A DNA stretch of 64,000 nucleotides. It comes from Vreelandella jeotgali Hwa (GTDB taxonomy: Bacteria; Pseudomonadota; Gammaproteobacteria; Pseudomonadales; Halomonadaceae). The stretch is taken from contig NZ_AMQY01000018.1 in NCBI RefSeq assembly GCF_000334215.1, positions 93,360-157,359 on the forward strand. The letters are read 5' to 3'. Below the pieces are notes generated by a model, which worked only from the letters and a program-made list of their open reading frames with translations, was not told the origin of the DNA and made no database searches. Shown in pieces: positions 19,900 through 28,109 of this stretch. A program made the translations under genes and the position numbers. Position 1 is the first letter of the stretch, and the number at the start of each line of letters is the position of its first letter.

Positions 19900-20978
19900 G
19901 ACATACCTCCTGTCTGCTGGCTGTCCGAAGCGCCCCGATGGGCCTTTTGCACCTCGGCCCGGGGCAGCACGAATTCCACGTCGGAACTCTGCTCACCGGT
20001 CATCAGCCCGCCGGCCATCTGCCTGGCCGGCACGCCCCGGAACAGGACGCGCTCGAGCCCTTCGGCCAGCGGCATGTAGACGTCGATTTCCGCGGCCTTG
20101 TCACATACCAACCGCACGGTGTTGACCCCCTCGGCCACCTGCCCCAGGGCATCCACGGCTTCTTCCAGCGTGCGACCTTCGCCCATGGCATAGCCGACGC
20201 GATAGTTGCGCGACAGGTCCGACGAACAGGTGACAATCAGATCACCCACGCCGGCCAGCCCCAGAAACGTCATGGGATTGGCGCCCTGGGCCACGGCGAA
20301 ACGGCTCATTTCCGCCAGCGCGCGGGTCATCAGCATGCTGCGGGTGTTTTCGCCCATGCCCAGCGCCGCCGCCATCCCCGCGGCGATGGCGTAGATGTTT
20401 TTCAGCGCCCCGCCCAGCTCGACACCGTGGCGATCGTTGCTGGCATAAACGCGAAAATACCCGCAGCTCAATACCTGCTGCACCCGCGTACGCGTCTCGG
20501 CATCGGCGCTGGCGACTACCGTGGCGGTAAGCTGCTTGTCGGCAATTTCCGAGGCCAGGTTGGGCCCGGCAATCACGCCGATATGGTCAAAACCGGTTTC
20601 CTCCTCCAGGACCTGGCTCATGAGCATAAAGCTATCGGGCTCGATGCCCTTGGTGGTGCTGACCAGGATCTGCTCGGGATGCAGCCACCGGCGCGCGCGT
20701 TGCACAACGCGGCGAAACGCCTTGGAGGGAATCGCAATCAGCACCAGCTCGGCGTCGTCGAGAACCGCCTGCATATCGGTGGAGGCGCTCACGGCGGGGT
20801 TCATGGCGTAATCGGGCAGGTAGCGTCCGTTACGCTGCTCACGGTTGATCTGTTCGACCAGCTCGGCGTCGCGCATCCACTGACGCACCCGGGCGCCGTT
20901 GTCTGCCGCGATGCTGGACAGCGCGGTGCCAAAGCTGCCGCCGCCCAGCACCGCGACCTTGATCTGTTCTTCCGCCAT
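19896..20978 (-). CDS. gpsA: Glycerol-3-phosphate dehydrogenase [NAD(P)+]
   Basis: GpsA reduces dihydroxyacetone phosphate to sn-glycerol-3-phosphate for phospholipid synthesis. The 360-residue product has the dinucleotide-binding motif GGGSFGTAL (residues 12-20), the catalytic lysine region [14 protein letters not shown], and [19 protein letters not shown]. Length is slightly above the E. coli enzyme (339), the excess lying in the polar C-terminal tail. It starts [12 protein letters not shown], with AGGA upstream. Confidence 0.97.
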   Translation of the reverse strand: MAEEQIKVAVLGGGSFGTALSSIAADNGARVRQWMRDAELVEQINREQRNGRYLPDYAMNPAVSASTDMQAVLDDAELVLIAIPSKAFRRVVQRARRWLHPEQILVSTTKGIEPDSFMLMSQVLEEETGFDHIGVIAGPNLASEIADKQLTATVVASADAETRTRVQQVLSCGYFRVYASNDRHGVELGGALKNIYAIAAGMAAALGMGENTRSMLMTRALAEMSRFAVAQGANPMTFLGLAGVGDLIVTCSSDLSRNYRVGYAMGEGRTLEEAVDALGQVAEGVNTVRLVCDKAAEIDVYMPLAEGLERVLFRGVPARQMAGGLMTGEQSSDVEFVLPRAEVQKAHRGASDSQQTGGMS

Positions 20979-21030
20979 ACAAAGGTGTCCTGACTGGGTG
21001 GTAAGTGATCACCAGATTAGCAAATACGCC

Positions 21031-21071
21031 AACAAAACAAACGGCCCGCCAGGCATTGCCTGGCGGGCCGT
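21031..21071 (-). terminator. Rho-independent terminator of htpG
   Basis: A 14-bp perfect stem ACGGCCCGCCAGGC (21041-21054) / GCCTGGCGGGCCGT (21058-21071) with a 3-base loop is followed on the minus strand by TTGTTTTGTT. It lies 20 bases past the htpG stop and isolates htpG from gpsA. Confidence 0.9.
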
Positions 21072-21091
21072 CATGGGTCAGCCGTCGATAA

Positions 21092-22996
21092 TCAGGCGGT
21101 CAGCACCCCGTTAAGGCGCTTGACGTAGGCCGCCGGGTCATCCAGATGGCCGCCTTCGGCGATGATGGCCTGATCCAGCAGAATATTCGCCAGATCGTTG
21201 AAGGCCGACTCATCGGCGTTTTCCAGCCGGTTGACCAAAGCATGCTCGGGGTTGAGCTCGAGGATCGGCTTGACGTCGGGCATGGGCTGGCCGGCGGCTT
21301 CCATGATGCGGCGCATCTGAAAGCCCATTTCGTTTTCCGGCAGGACCACGCAGGCCGGGGAATCCGTCAGGCGATGGGTCACCCTGACTTCCTGCACGCC
21401 CTCGGTGAGCGTCTCCTGGACGCGCTTGACCAGGTCTTCCTTGTCCCTGGCGGTTTCTTCCTGGGCCTTCTTTTCTTCCTCGTCTTCCACTTCGCCCAGG
21501 TCGAGATCGCCCTTGGCGATGTCGGTGAGGGTCTTGCCGTCAAACTCGGTCAGATGGCTCATCAGCCATTCGTCGATGCGGTCGGACAGCAGCAGGACTT
21601 CGACGCCCTTCTTGCGGAAGATTTCCAGGTGCGGGCTGTTTTTTACCGCGTTGAAGCCGTCGGCGACGATGTAGTAAATCTTCTGCTGACCCTCTTTCAT
21701 GCGCTCAATATAGTCGGTCAGCGACTGATCCTGGGTAGCGCTGTCATTATGCGTCGAGGAGAAACGCAGCAGGCCGGCGATTTTCTCGCGGTTGCCCGGA
21801 TCTTCGCCGGGGCCTTCCTTGAGCACGCTGCCAAAGGTATTCCAGAACGTCTGGTAGGCCTCGTCATCCTTGGCCAGCTTTTTCAGCATGTCCAGGCTGC
21901 GCTTGGTCAGCGCGCTCTTGATCTTGTCGACCTGCGGGTCCTGCTGGAGGATTTCGCGGGAGACGTTGAGCGACAGATCGCGGGTATCCAGCACACCCTT
22001 GATAAAGCGCAGGTACAGCGGCAGGAACTGCTCGGCGTCGTCCATGATGAAGACGCGCTGCACGTAAAGCTTCACGCCCCGGGCGCCGTCGCGCTCGTAA
22101 AGATCGAACGGCGCGCGGCCGGGGACGTAGAGCAGGCTGGTGTATTCCAGCTTGCCCTCGACCTTGTTGTGGCTCCAGGTCAGCGGGTCGGAAAAGTCAT
22201 GCGATACGTGCTTATAGAACGCCTTGTACTCGTCGTCAGTGATCTCGGCCTTGGGGCGTACCCAGAGAGCGGTGGCCTCGTTGACGGTATCCCAGGTGGT
22301 GACTTCGCTGCCCTCGATCTCGTTGCCGTCGTCGTCCTTCGCCGTCTCGGTCTTGGGCATGCGCACCGGCACCTGGATGTGGTCGGAGTACTTGCGCACC
22401 AGCCCCTGGAGGCGAGCGTCGTCGGCAAACTCCCGAGCCTCTTCCTTCAGATGCAGGACGATTTCGGTGCCGTGGGCTTCCCGCTCATACTCGCCGATGG
22501 TGAATTCGCCCTCACCGGCCGAACGCCATTCAACGCCCTCGGCCATCGGAGCGCCCGCCTTGCGGGTGCGAACGGTCACTTCGTCGGCAACGATGAAGCT
22601 GGAATAAAAGCCCACGCCGAACTGGCCGATCAGGTTGGCATCCTTTTGCTGCTCGCCGGACAGCTGCTGCAGAAACTCGGCGGTGCCGCTTTTGGCGATG
22701 GTGCCCAGGTTATGAATCACGTCGTCGCGATCCATGCCCACGCCGTTATCGCGCACGGTGACGGTGCCCGCCTCGCTGTCGTGCTCGATCTCGACGCGCA
22801 GCTCGCTGTCGTTCTCGTAAAGACCGTCATCGTCCAGCGCCGCGTAGCGCAGCTTGTCGCAGGCGTCGGCCGCGTTGGAGATCAGCTCGCGCAGGAAGAT
22901 CTCGCGGTTGGAGTACAGCGAGTTGATCATCAGATTCAACAGCTGCTTGACTTCGGTCTGGAAACCCAGCGTTTCCTGCCTGGTTGTCTCGGTCAT
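21092..22996 (-). CDS. htpG: Chaperone HtpG (Hsp90)
   Basis: HtpG is the bacterial Hsp90, an ATP-dependent dimeric chaperone working with the DnaK system. The 634-residue product has the GHKL ATPase domain with [10 protein letters not shown] (residue about 40), DNGVGM and [11 protein letters not shown], the middle domain, and the C-terminal dimerisation domain ending near NRLENADE. Length equals the usual 620-640 residues. It is monocistronic: its terminator follows, and the 388-base gap upstream contains two tandem arrays. No sigma-32 consensus promoter could be confirmed. Confidence 0.98.
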   Translation of the reverse strand: MTETTRQETLGFQTEVKQLLNLMINSLYSNREIFLRELISNAADACDKLRYAALDDDGLYENDSELRVEIEHDSEAGTVTVRDNGVGMDRDDVIHNLGTIAKSGTAEFLQQLSGEQQKDANLIGQFGVGFYSSFIVADEVTVRTRKAGAPMAEGVEWRSAGEGEFTIGEYEREAHGTEIVLHLKEEAREFADDARLQGLVRKYSDHIQVPVRMPKTETAKDDDGNEIEGSEVTTWDTVNEATALWVRPKAEITDDEYKAFYKHVSHDFSDPLTWSHNKVEGKLEYTSLLYVPGRAPFDLYERDGARGVKLYVQRVFIMDDAEQFLPLYLRFIKGVLDTRDLSLNVSREILQQDPQVDKIKSALTKRSLDMLKKLAKDDEAYQTFWNTFGSVLKEGPGEDPGNREKIAGLLRFSSTHNDSATQDQSLTDYIERMKEGQQKIYYIVADGFNAVKNSPHLEIFRKKGVEVLLLSDRIDEWLMSHLTEFDGKTLTDIAKGDLDLGEVEDEEEKKAQEETARDKEDLVKRVQETLTEGVQEVRVTHRLTDSPACVVLPENEMGFQMRRIMEAAGQPMPDVKPILELNPEHALVNRLENADESAFNDLANILLDQAIIAEGGHLDDPAAYVKRLNGVLTA

Positions 22997-23045
22997 TATC
23001 TCGGCCCTCGGGTCGTTGTCGTGTTACCGTCATTGCGCGCCCGGC

Positions 23046-23130
23046 GAAGTGAGCAATCCTACGTAGTGCACTATCCAAGGTGGTGCACTATCCAACGTAG
23101 TGAACTGCCCGACAAAGTGAACTGCCCGGC
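23046..23130. repeat. 17-bp tandem array A (5 copies), htpG upstream region
   Basis: Five contiguous 17-bp units start at 23046, 23063, 23080, 23097 and 23114. The shared pattern is GTAGTGNACTNNCCNAC; units 2 and 3 differ at two positions, as do the inner parts of 4 and 5. The array lies 50 bases before the htpG start, in the leader or promoter of htpG (minus strand). Confidence 0.85.
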
Positions 23131-23216
23131 GATTGATCGCGCCGGTCAGGCCAGGATCGCTGTTCGCCACGCGCGGCCATGAATTCGATGTCAGCGAAAT
23201 ATGGGGCCGCCTCCGC

Positions 23217-23300
23217 GCTTTTCAAGGCGGCACGCTTATCAAGGCCAGATGCTTTCCAGGGCGAGAGCTTTTCAAGGCGAGATGCTTTTCAAGAAAGTGA
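23217..23300. repeat. 17-bp tandem array B (5 copies), upstream of slt
   Basis: Five contiguous units start at 23217, 23234, 23251, 23267 and 23284, each 17 bp except the third (16 bp). Consensus is GCTTTTCAAGGCGAGAT. It is unrelated in sequence to array A, which ends 86 bases away. Within 22997-23384 (388 bases, no gene) these two arrays are the only clear structure. Confidence 0.85.
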
Positions 23301-23384
23301 CAGGATCGGCCAACCGGGTATCATGGCTTCGCCCGGCCCATCGCCACCCCGAGTATTGTCCCGTTGCCGCATCAGGAGACCGTT

Positions 23385-25406
23385 ATGCACACCTTGCGCC
23401 GCCGTCTGCGTTACGGGTTCCGGCTCGCCGGCCTATTACTGCTCACCGGCCTGCCACTGACCGCACCTGCCACTGCGGCAGCGGCCGCGTCATTCACCGA
23501 TACGGCCATGCGCGAGGCGCTTGCCAATGCCCGCGATCAGCGCTTTGAACGTATCGATGACGACGCCATCGCCGGTCACGTTCTCGGCGGCTATATCGAC
23601 TACCACCGCCTCAAACGGGCGCTGCCGGATGCGCCATCGTCCAGGGTCAACCGCTTCATTCAGGCCAACGACGACTCTCCGCTGGCCGGTTGGATGCGCG
23701 GCCAGGCGATCAGCGCCTACGGCGAGGCCGGGCGTTTTGACGCCCTGCTGGCGGTCGCCGACGGTCCGCCCCAAAGGATTTCGCGGCAATGCCATTACCA
23801 GACCGCGCTGCTGGAGCGTGACACGCAGACAGCGCAAGAGGCGGGCAAGGCGCTATGGCTCGCCGGCCGCTCCCGGCCCGACGCCTGCGACCCGCTGTTC
23901 AACCGCCTGCGCCGGGAGAACGTCATCGATGCCGACGCGATCTGGCAGCGCGCCATGCTCGCCTGGCAGGCGGGCAACGCCGGGCTGATGGACTACCTGC
24001 TGGATATGCTGGGTGAACGCTGGCAAACCGCTGTCACCCGTGCCAAAGCAACGCGGCAGGACCTGTCAGCGCTTGGCCGGGCGCCCGACTGCCTGGGGCC
24101 CAGGTGCCGGGCCGGCGACGGTTTTTATCAAGCGGCCATGCAGCGCCTGACCCGGAAAGATACCCGCGAGGCGTTTCTTGTCTGGCAGGAGCTCGCATCG
24201 CGTATCACGATCACCTCCCGAGCGCGCGCGAATATTCGCGAGGAGCTGGCGTTTTACGCCCTGGTGCGCGAAACGCCGGGCACTCTGGGCTGGGTCGACG
24301 ACGTGCTCCCGACCCTGGATAGCCAGCGAGTGCGCGAACTGCGGGTGCGCCGGGCGCTGGCAAGCCGGGCCTGGCGGGATGCTCGCGATTGGATAGAGCA
24401 AATGCCCGCCGCCGAACAGGAAGACAGCCGCTGGCAATACTGGCTGGCACGCGCCGACGAGCAGCAGGGGAATGATGCGGCAGCACACCAGCACTACGAG
24501 GCGGCCACCCAGGAGCGGGATTTTTACGGCTTTGCCGCCGCTGACCGCCTGGGCCGGCCGTATTCACTCCACCGCCGCGATGACGAGCCCAACACGGCCA
24601 GCCGGGCATCCATCGCCGCACTGCCCGAGGTCAAGCGCGCCGAAGCGCTGATCCGTATTGACGAGCCGGGGCTGGCGACCAGCGAATGGCTCCAGAGTGT
24701 GCGCCGGGCCTCTCCCCGGCGTGCCCGGGCAATGGCCGACTATGCCGCGCACAAGGCCGGCAACGGCCATGCAGGCTGGACGGCCCGGCTGATACAGACA
24801 ACGATCGCCGCAGGAATGTGGGACGCGCTCGACTGGCGTTTCCCCGAAGCCTATACGGATGCCTTCCAGCGCTTTGGCCAGCAGCACGACGTTGACCCCT
24901 ACCTGCTGATGGCCATTGCCCGGCGGGAAAGCGCCTACAACCCCGAGGCGCGCTCGTCCGCCGGGGCGCTGGGTCTCATGCAGCTGATGCCCGGCACCGC
25001 CGACGACGTCAGCCGCTCGCTGGGGCTGGAGGCCCCCGGCCGCTACGGCGTTCTTGACCCCGACCTCAATATCCGCCTGGGCAGCGCCTATTTCGGCGAT
25101 ATTCTGGCGCGCTACGGCGGTAACCGTCTGGCCGCAACCGCCGCCTACAACGCCGGCCCACGGCGGGTCGATCGCTGGCTAAAGGAACACGACGCCGACG
25201 CGTTTGATCTTTTCGTCGAACAGATTCCCTTCCGCGAAACGCGCCGCTACGTACAGGCCGTGCTGACCTACCGGGTCATTTATCAGCGCCTGGCCCGGGA
25301 CGAACGTCAGCCAGGCAAGGCAACCGCCGATCCGATTGCGCTGCTCACCGACGCCGAGGAAAACGCGCGGTACAACCGCGAACTGCTCAGCGAAGATCGC
25401 GACTAA
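23385..25406 (+). CDS. slt: Soluble lytic murein transglycosylase Slt70
   Basis: Slt cleaves the glycan strands of peptidoglycan with formation of 1,6-anhydro-muropeptides in the periplasm. The 673-residue product has a signal peptide (about residues 1-32), a long alpha-superhelical U-domain, and a C-terminal SLT domain. The catalytic glutamate is Glu515 in AIARRESAYNPEARS, followed by GALGLMQLMPGTA and AATAAYNAGPRRV. ATG 23385 was chosen because AGGAG lies 6 bases upstream; the frame opens at 23364. Confidence 0.95.
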   Translation: MHTLRRRLRYGFRLAGLLLLTGLPLTAPATAAAAASFTDTAMREALANARDQRFERIDDDAIAGHVLGGYIDYHRLKRALPDAPSSRVNRFIQANDDSPLAGWMRGQAISAYGEAGRFDALLAVADGPPQRISRQCHYQTALLERDTQTAQEAGKALWLAGRSRPDACDPLFNRLRRENVIDADAIWQRAMLAWQAGNAGLMDYLLDMLGERWQTAVTRAKATRQDLSALGRAPDCLGPRCRAGDGFYQAAMQRLTRKDTREAFLVWQELASRITITSRARANIREELAFYALVRETPGTLGWVDDVLPTLDSQRVRELRVRRALASRAWRDARDWIEQMPAAEQEDSRWQYWLARADEQQGNDAAAHQHYEAATQERDFYGFAAADRLGRPYSLHRRDDEPNTASRASIAALPEVKRAEALIRIDEPGLATSEWLQSVRRASPRRARAMADYAAHKAGNGHAGWTARLIQTTIAAGMWDALDWRFPEAYTDAFQRFGQQHDVDPYLLMAIARRESAYNPEARSSAGALGLMQLMPGTADDVSRSLGLEAPGRYGVLDPDLNIRLGSAYFGDILARYGGNRLAATAAYNAGPRRVDRWLKEHDADAFDLFVEQIPFRETRRYVQAVLTYRVIYQRLARDERQPGKATADPIALLTDAEENARYNRELLSEDRD

Positions 25407-25432
25407 GCGGAACGGAAGCCGGCGGCCGGCCG

Positions 25433-26086
25433 TCAGGGGCGCTGTTCCAGCGCCAGCTTGAGGCCAAAAGCCACCAGCACGCCGCCGGTGACGCCGTTCA
25501 GCGCGCGCCCCAGGCGAACGCTGGTCAGGTAATGGCTGGCCTTGCCCACCATCAGCACCACGGCGACCTGCCAGAGATTGGCAATGATGAAATGCACGCC
25601 GGCCAGCCACAGCGACTTGATCAGGGCCGGGTCTGCCGGGGCGATGAACTGCGGCAGAAAGGCCATGTAAAACACCACGGTCTTGGGGTTGAGCACGTTG
25701 GACAAAAACCCTTCCCTGACCGCCTGATAGCGCGCACCGCGGGTTTGCCCCGGCACCGCGCCTGCCGCCTGGAGCGACTGGCCACGGCGGGCAGCGCCCA
25801 GGCTCCTGACGCCCAGCCACACCAGATAGGCCGCGCCGACGAACTTGAGCGCGGTAAACGCCGTGGCAGACTGCATCAGAATCAGGGAAATACCCAGCGC
25901 CGAGACCGTGGCATGCACAAACAGCCCGCAGCAGATGGCAAGACTGGTGGCCACGCCGTCACCGATGCCGCCCCGCGCGGTATTGCGAATCACCAGCAGC
26001 GTATCCACACCCGGGGTCAACGACAGCAGCGTAATGGCCACTACAAAGGCGCCAAAATGCCCGTCGATCAAGCTCCATTCCGCCAT
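25433..26086 (-). CDS. LysE/RhtB-family amino-acid exporter
   Basis: This 217-residue membrane protein has about six hydrophobic segments and the family signature LSLTPGVDTLLVIRNTARGG near the N-terminus (the conserved proline-glycine after TM1), plus GAAYLVWLGVRSL and FLSNVLNPKTVVFYMAFLPQF. LysE/RhtB members export amino acids such as threonine, homoserine, lysine or leucine; the substrate here cannot be assigned. It is convergent with slt (26-base gap) and follows the acidic lipoprotein gene after 94 bases on the same strand. Confidence 0.9.
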   Translation of the reverse strand: MAEWSLIDGHFGAFVVAITLLSLTPGVDTLLVIRNTARGGIGDGVATSLAICCGLFVHATVSALGISLILMQSATAFTALKFVGAAYLVWLGVRSLGAARRGQSLQAAGAVPGQTRGARYQAVREGFLSNVLNPKTVVFYMAFLPQFIAPADPALIKSLWLAGVHFIIANLWQVAVVLMVGKASHYLTSVRLGRALNGVTGGVLVAFGLKLALEQRP

Positions 26087-26180
26087 GCGTTATGAGTCTC
26101 TTTCGTCGCCAGCCTGTTTCGCCAACCGCTTTCACCAGCCTCCTTGCGCGCCTTTGTGACGGCGGCTTAACCGCTAGCGC

Positions 26181-26966
26181 TTATTCGCCGCTGCGCTCCG
26201 AGGTATCTCCGGAACCCGACATCGGCTGGAGCGTTTCGGGAGCGGTTTCGACATCTTCCTGCTCAAGTTCTTCAAACTGCTCCTGGAGGCGATCCTGGGT
26301 TTCTTCAAAGCGCCGCTCGGCATCTTCAATCAGGTCGTCCACTTCGGACTTGCCCAGCTCGCCGTCCAGCTTGCCGTTTTCATTCAGCGAACTCTCGGGC
26401 AAATCGGCGGCCGAGGGTTCGTCCAGCGACAGCCCACTTTCCGGTAGCGTGACATCACCTTCATCCGACCCGGCCTCTGCACCCGGCAGCGGCTTCACCG
26501 ACGGCTCCTGCTCCTCGGCTTCTTCAAACTGGGCCTTGAGCTCCTCCTCGGCTTTCTCGAAACGCTTGTCAATATCGTTGATGACCTGATCCACGTCCGA
26601 CTCGGTGACCTCCCCCGGCATGGCATCGTCGTCATTGAGCACGTCTTCGGGGTCAGCCGTCAAGGTGTCGTCGTCGGCCTTGACCTGTTCGGCCTCGACG
26701 CTGCCGGACGCCTCGCCCGCGCTGACCGGCTGGGTGTCGCTATCGACCGCCGGGGTGCTGTCGTCGGCCTCGGCAGCGGCTGTTTCATTGCTGCCATTGG
26801 CGTCAACGGCCGGCGTTTCCTGCTCGGCTGGCGCCTGCTGTTCGGCCGGCGTGTCATTGGCGGGAGCGTCGTTAGCGGTAGCGTCATCCGGCGCCTCGTC
26901 GTCACCGCAGGCACTCAATAAAAGCGCCGTGGCAGCCAGCGCCGGAATCCAGAAGCGTTTTGACAT
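26181..26966 (-). CDS. Unknown acidic outer-membrane lipoprotein with duplicated helix
   Basis: The product is not recognised. It has 261 residues, starts MSKRFWIPALAATALLLSAC, and has a clear lipobox LLSAC with Cys20; residue 21 is Gly, so outer-membrane sorting is expected. Residues 21-120 are low-complexity and rich in D, E, A, T and P. Two copies of a charged helix follow, at about 123-153 and 207-237: SDVDQVINDIDKRFEKAEEE and SEVDDLIEDAERRFEETQDR at their beginnings. Each then ends with L-x-x-QFEE. The protein carries very few basic residues outside these helices. AAGGAG precedes ATG 26966; the frame is open to 26999. It lies 29 bases from the lipid kinase gene. A role in envelope stability is only a guess from Lpp-like helix character. 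Confidence 0.85.
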   Translation of the reverse strand: MSKRFWIPALAATALLLSACGDDEAPDDATANDAPANDTPAEQQAPAEQETPAVDANGSNETAAAEADDSTPAVDSDTQPVSAGEASGSVEAEQVKADDDTLTADPEDVLNDDDAMPGEVTESDVDQVINDIDKRFEKAEEELKAQFEEAEEQEPSVKPLPGAEAGSDEGDVTLPESGLSLDEPSAADLPESSLNENGKLDGELGKSEVDDLIEDAERRFEETQDRLQEQFEELEQEDVETAPETLQPMSGSGDTSERSGE

Positions 26967-26995
26967 GGCGGTATTCTCCTTACCGTCGCGGAATA

Positions 26996-28060
26996 TCATG
27001 GGTGTTGATGGGGCCTTTCGCGGTCCGCATCGTCATGTTGCTGTGTGTGAGGGTCCCCGTCTTCTCCGGATGCCGTCTCGGGCTCGGGGTCATCGTGTCG
27101 CGCAGGCTCCTGCGGATGCACCAGAAGCGAAGAATCGGCGGGCATGGCCAGGCGCAGTGCCAGCGGCACCACCTCGGCGGAAAAAGCATCAAAGCGGTGG
27201 GCTTCGCCGTCCAGCGTCAGCGGCCAGGGCGGATGGCTGGGGTCCGTGCTCACGGCGAGCCGGGACACCGGCAGATAGCGCACGAAACGCCCCCGGGCGG
27301 GAAACTCGCGCAGTTCCCGAATCAGCTGCGGCAGCGCCCTGAACGAGGGGAAATCCTTGACCAGCAGCATATCCAGATAGCCGTCGTTGATTTTCGCCCG
27401 GGGCGCCAATACCTGGCCGCCGCCGGACTGCCGAGCATTGCCCAGCGCCAGGAGTAGAAACGCGGCCTTTTCCTCGCAGGTATCCCAGTTGAGCGTGCCG
27501 TCATAGCTGCGGTGGCGCCAGGTCTTGAACGCGGCCATCAGCGAATACGCCGCGCCACCCAGCAGGCGCTTGAGAAACTTGGGCGTCGTCGACGTGACCT
27601 CGGCGCCGAACCCGCCGGTGGCCATGTTGAGATAGTACTCATCGACCCCCTTGCCGCGCCCGGTGGCCGAAATCCGCACGACGTCCACGGGCTGTGTCTC
27701 CCGGCGGCAGATCGCCTGCAACGCGGCATAGGGTTCCAGCGGCAACCCCAGCGAGCGGGCAAAGTCGTTGGCGCTGCCCAGGGGGACAATGCCCAGCGCC
27801 GGCCGCTTGTCCAGCGGCAGACGCATCAGGCCGTTGACCACTTCGTTGACCGTGCCGTCACCACCGCCGGCAATCACATGGGTGGCGCCGTGGTCGACGG
27901 ACATCTCGGCAAACAGCGCCGCATCTCCCGGCTCCCAGGTAGCGTAGACAATCAGCGCCATGCCGGCCCGCCGCTTCTTGGCGACGGCGGCGCGCAACGC
28001 CGGATCCCCGGCCGATTTGCCATTGACCACCAGTACATAACGCCGATTGATGTCGCTCAC
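26996..28060 (-). CDS. YegS/DagK-family lipid kinase
   Basis: Members of this family phosphorylate lipids such as diacylglycerol or phosphatidylglycerol. The 354-residue protein has the diacylglycerol-kinase catalytic motif AGGGDGTVNEVVNG near residue 65, PLGSANDFARSLGLP near residue 97, and a C-terminal beta-sandwich. The start is GTG 28060 with AAGGAA upstream. The last 35 residues form a polar tail rich in D, E, H and P. It sits between pepN and the lipoprotein gene on one strand. Closest in type to E. coli YegS, but the substrate is unproven. Confidence 0.9.
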   Translation of the reverse strand: MSDINRRYVLVVNGKSAGDPALRAAVAKKRRAGMALIVYATWEPGDAALFAEMSVDHGATHVIAGGGDGTVNEVVNGLMRLPLDKRPALGIVPLGSANDFARSLGLPLEPYAALQAICRRETQPVDVVRISATGRGKGVDEYYLNMATGGFGAEVTSTTPKFLKRLLGGAAYSLMAAFKTWRHRSYDGTLNWDTCEEKAAFLLLALGNARQSGGGQVLAPRAKINDGYLDMLLVKDFPSFRALPQLIRELREFPARGRFVRYLPVSRLAVSTDPSHPPWPLTLDGEAHRFDAFSAEVVPLALRLAMPADSSLLVHPQEPARHDDPEPETASGEDGDPHTQQHDDADRERPHQHP

Positions 28061-28109
28061 CCTGCTTCCTTCTGCTCCGTTATGACCCTGCCATTGCAGC
28101 TTCGGCGGC

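Noticed and set aside
21146..23182. 678-codon open frame opposite htpG
   Set aside because: Antisense shadow of htpG; its last part runs through tandem array A and resembles no protein.
23046..23300. CRISPR array
   Set aside because: Units are contiguous with no spacers, too short, and no cas genes are present.
23179..23460. Open frame through tandem array B
   Set aside because: It is made of repeat-derived sequence and overlaps the slt signal peptide in another frame.
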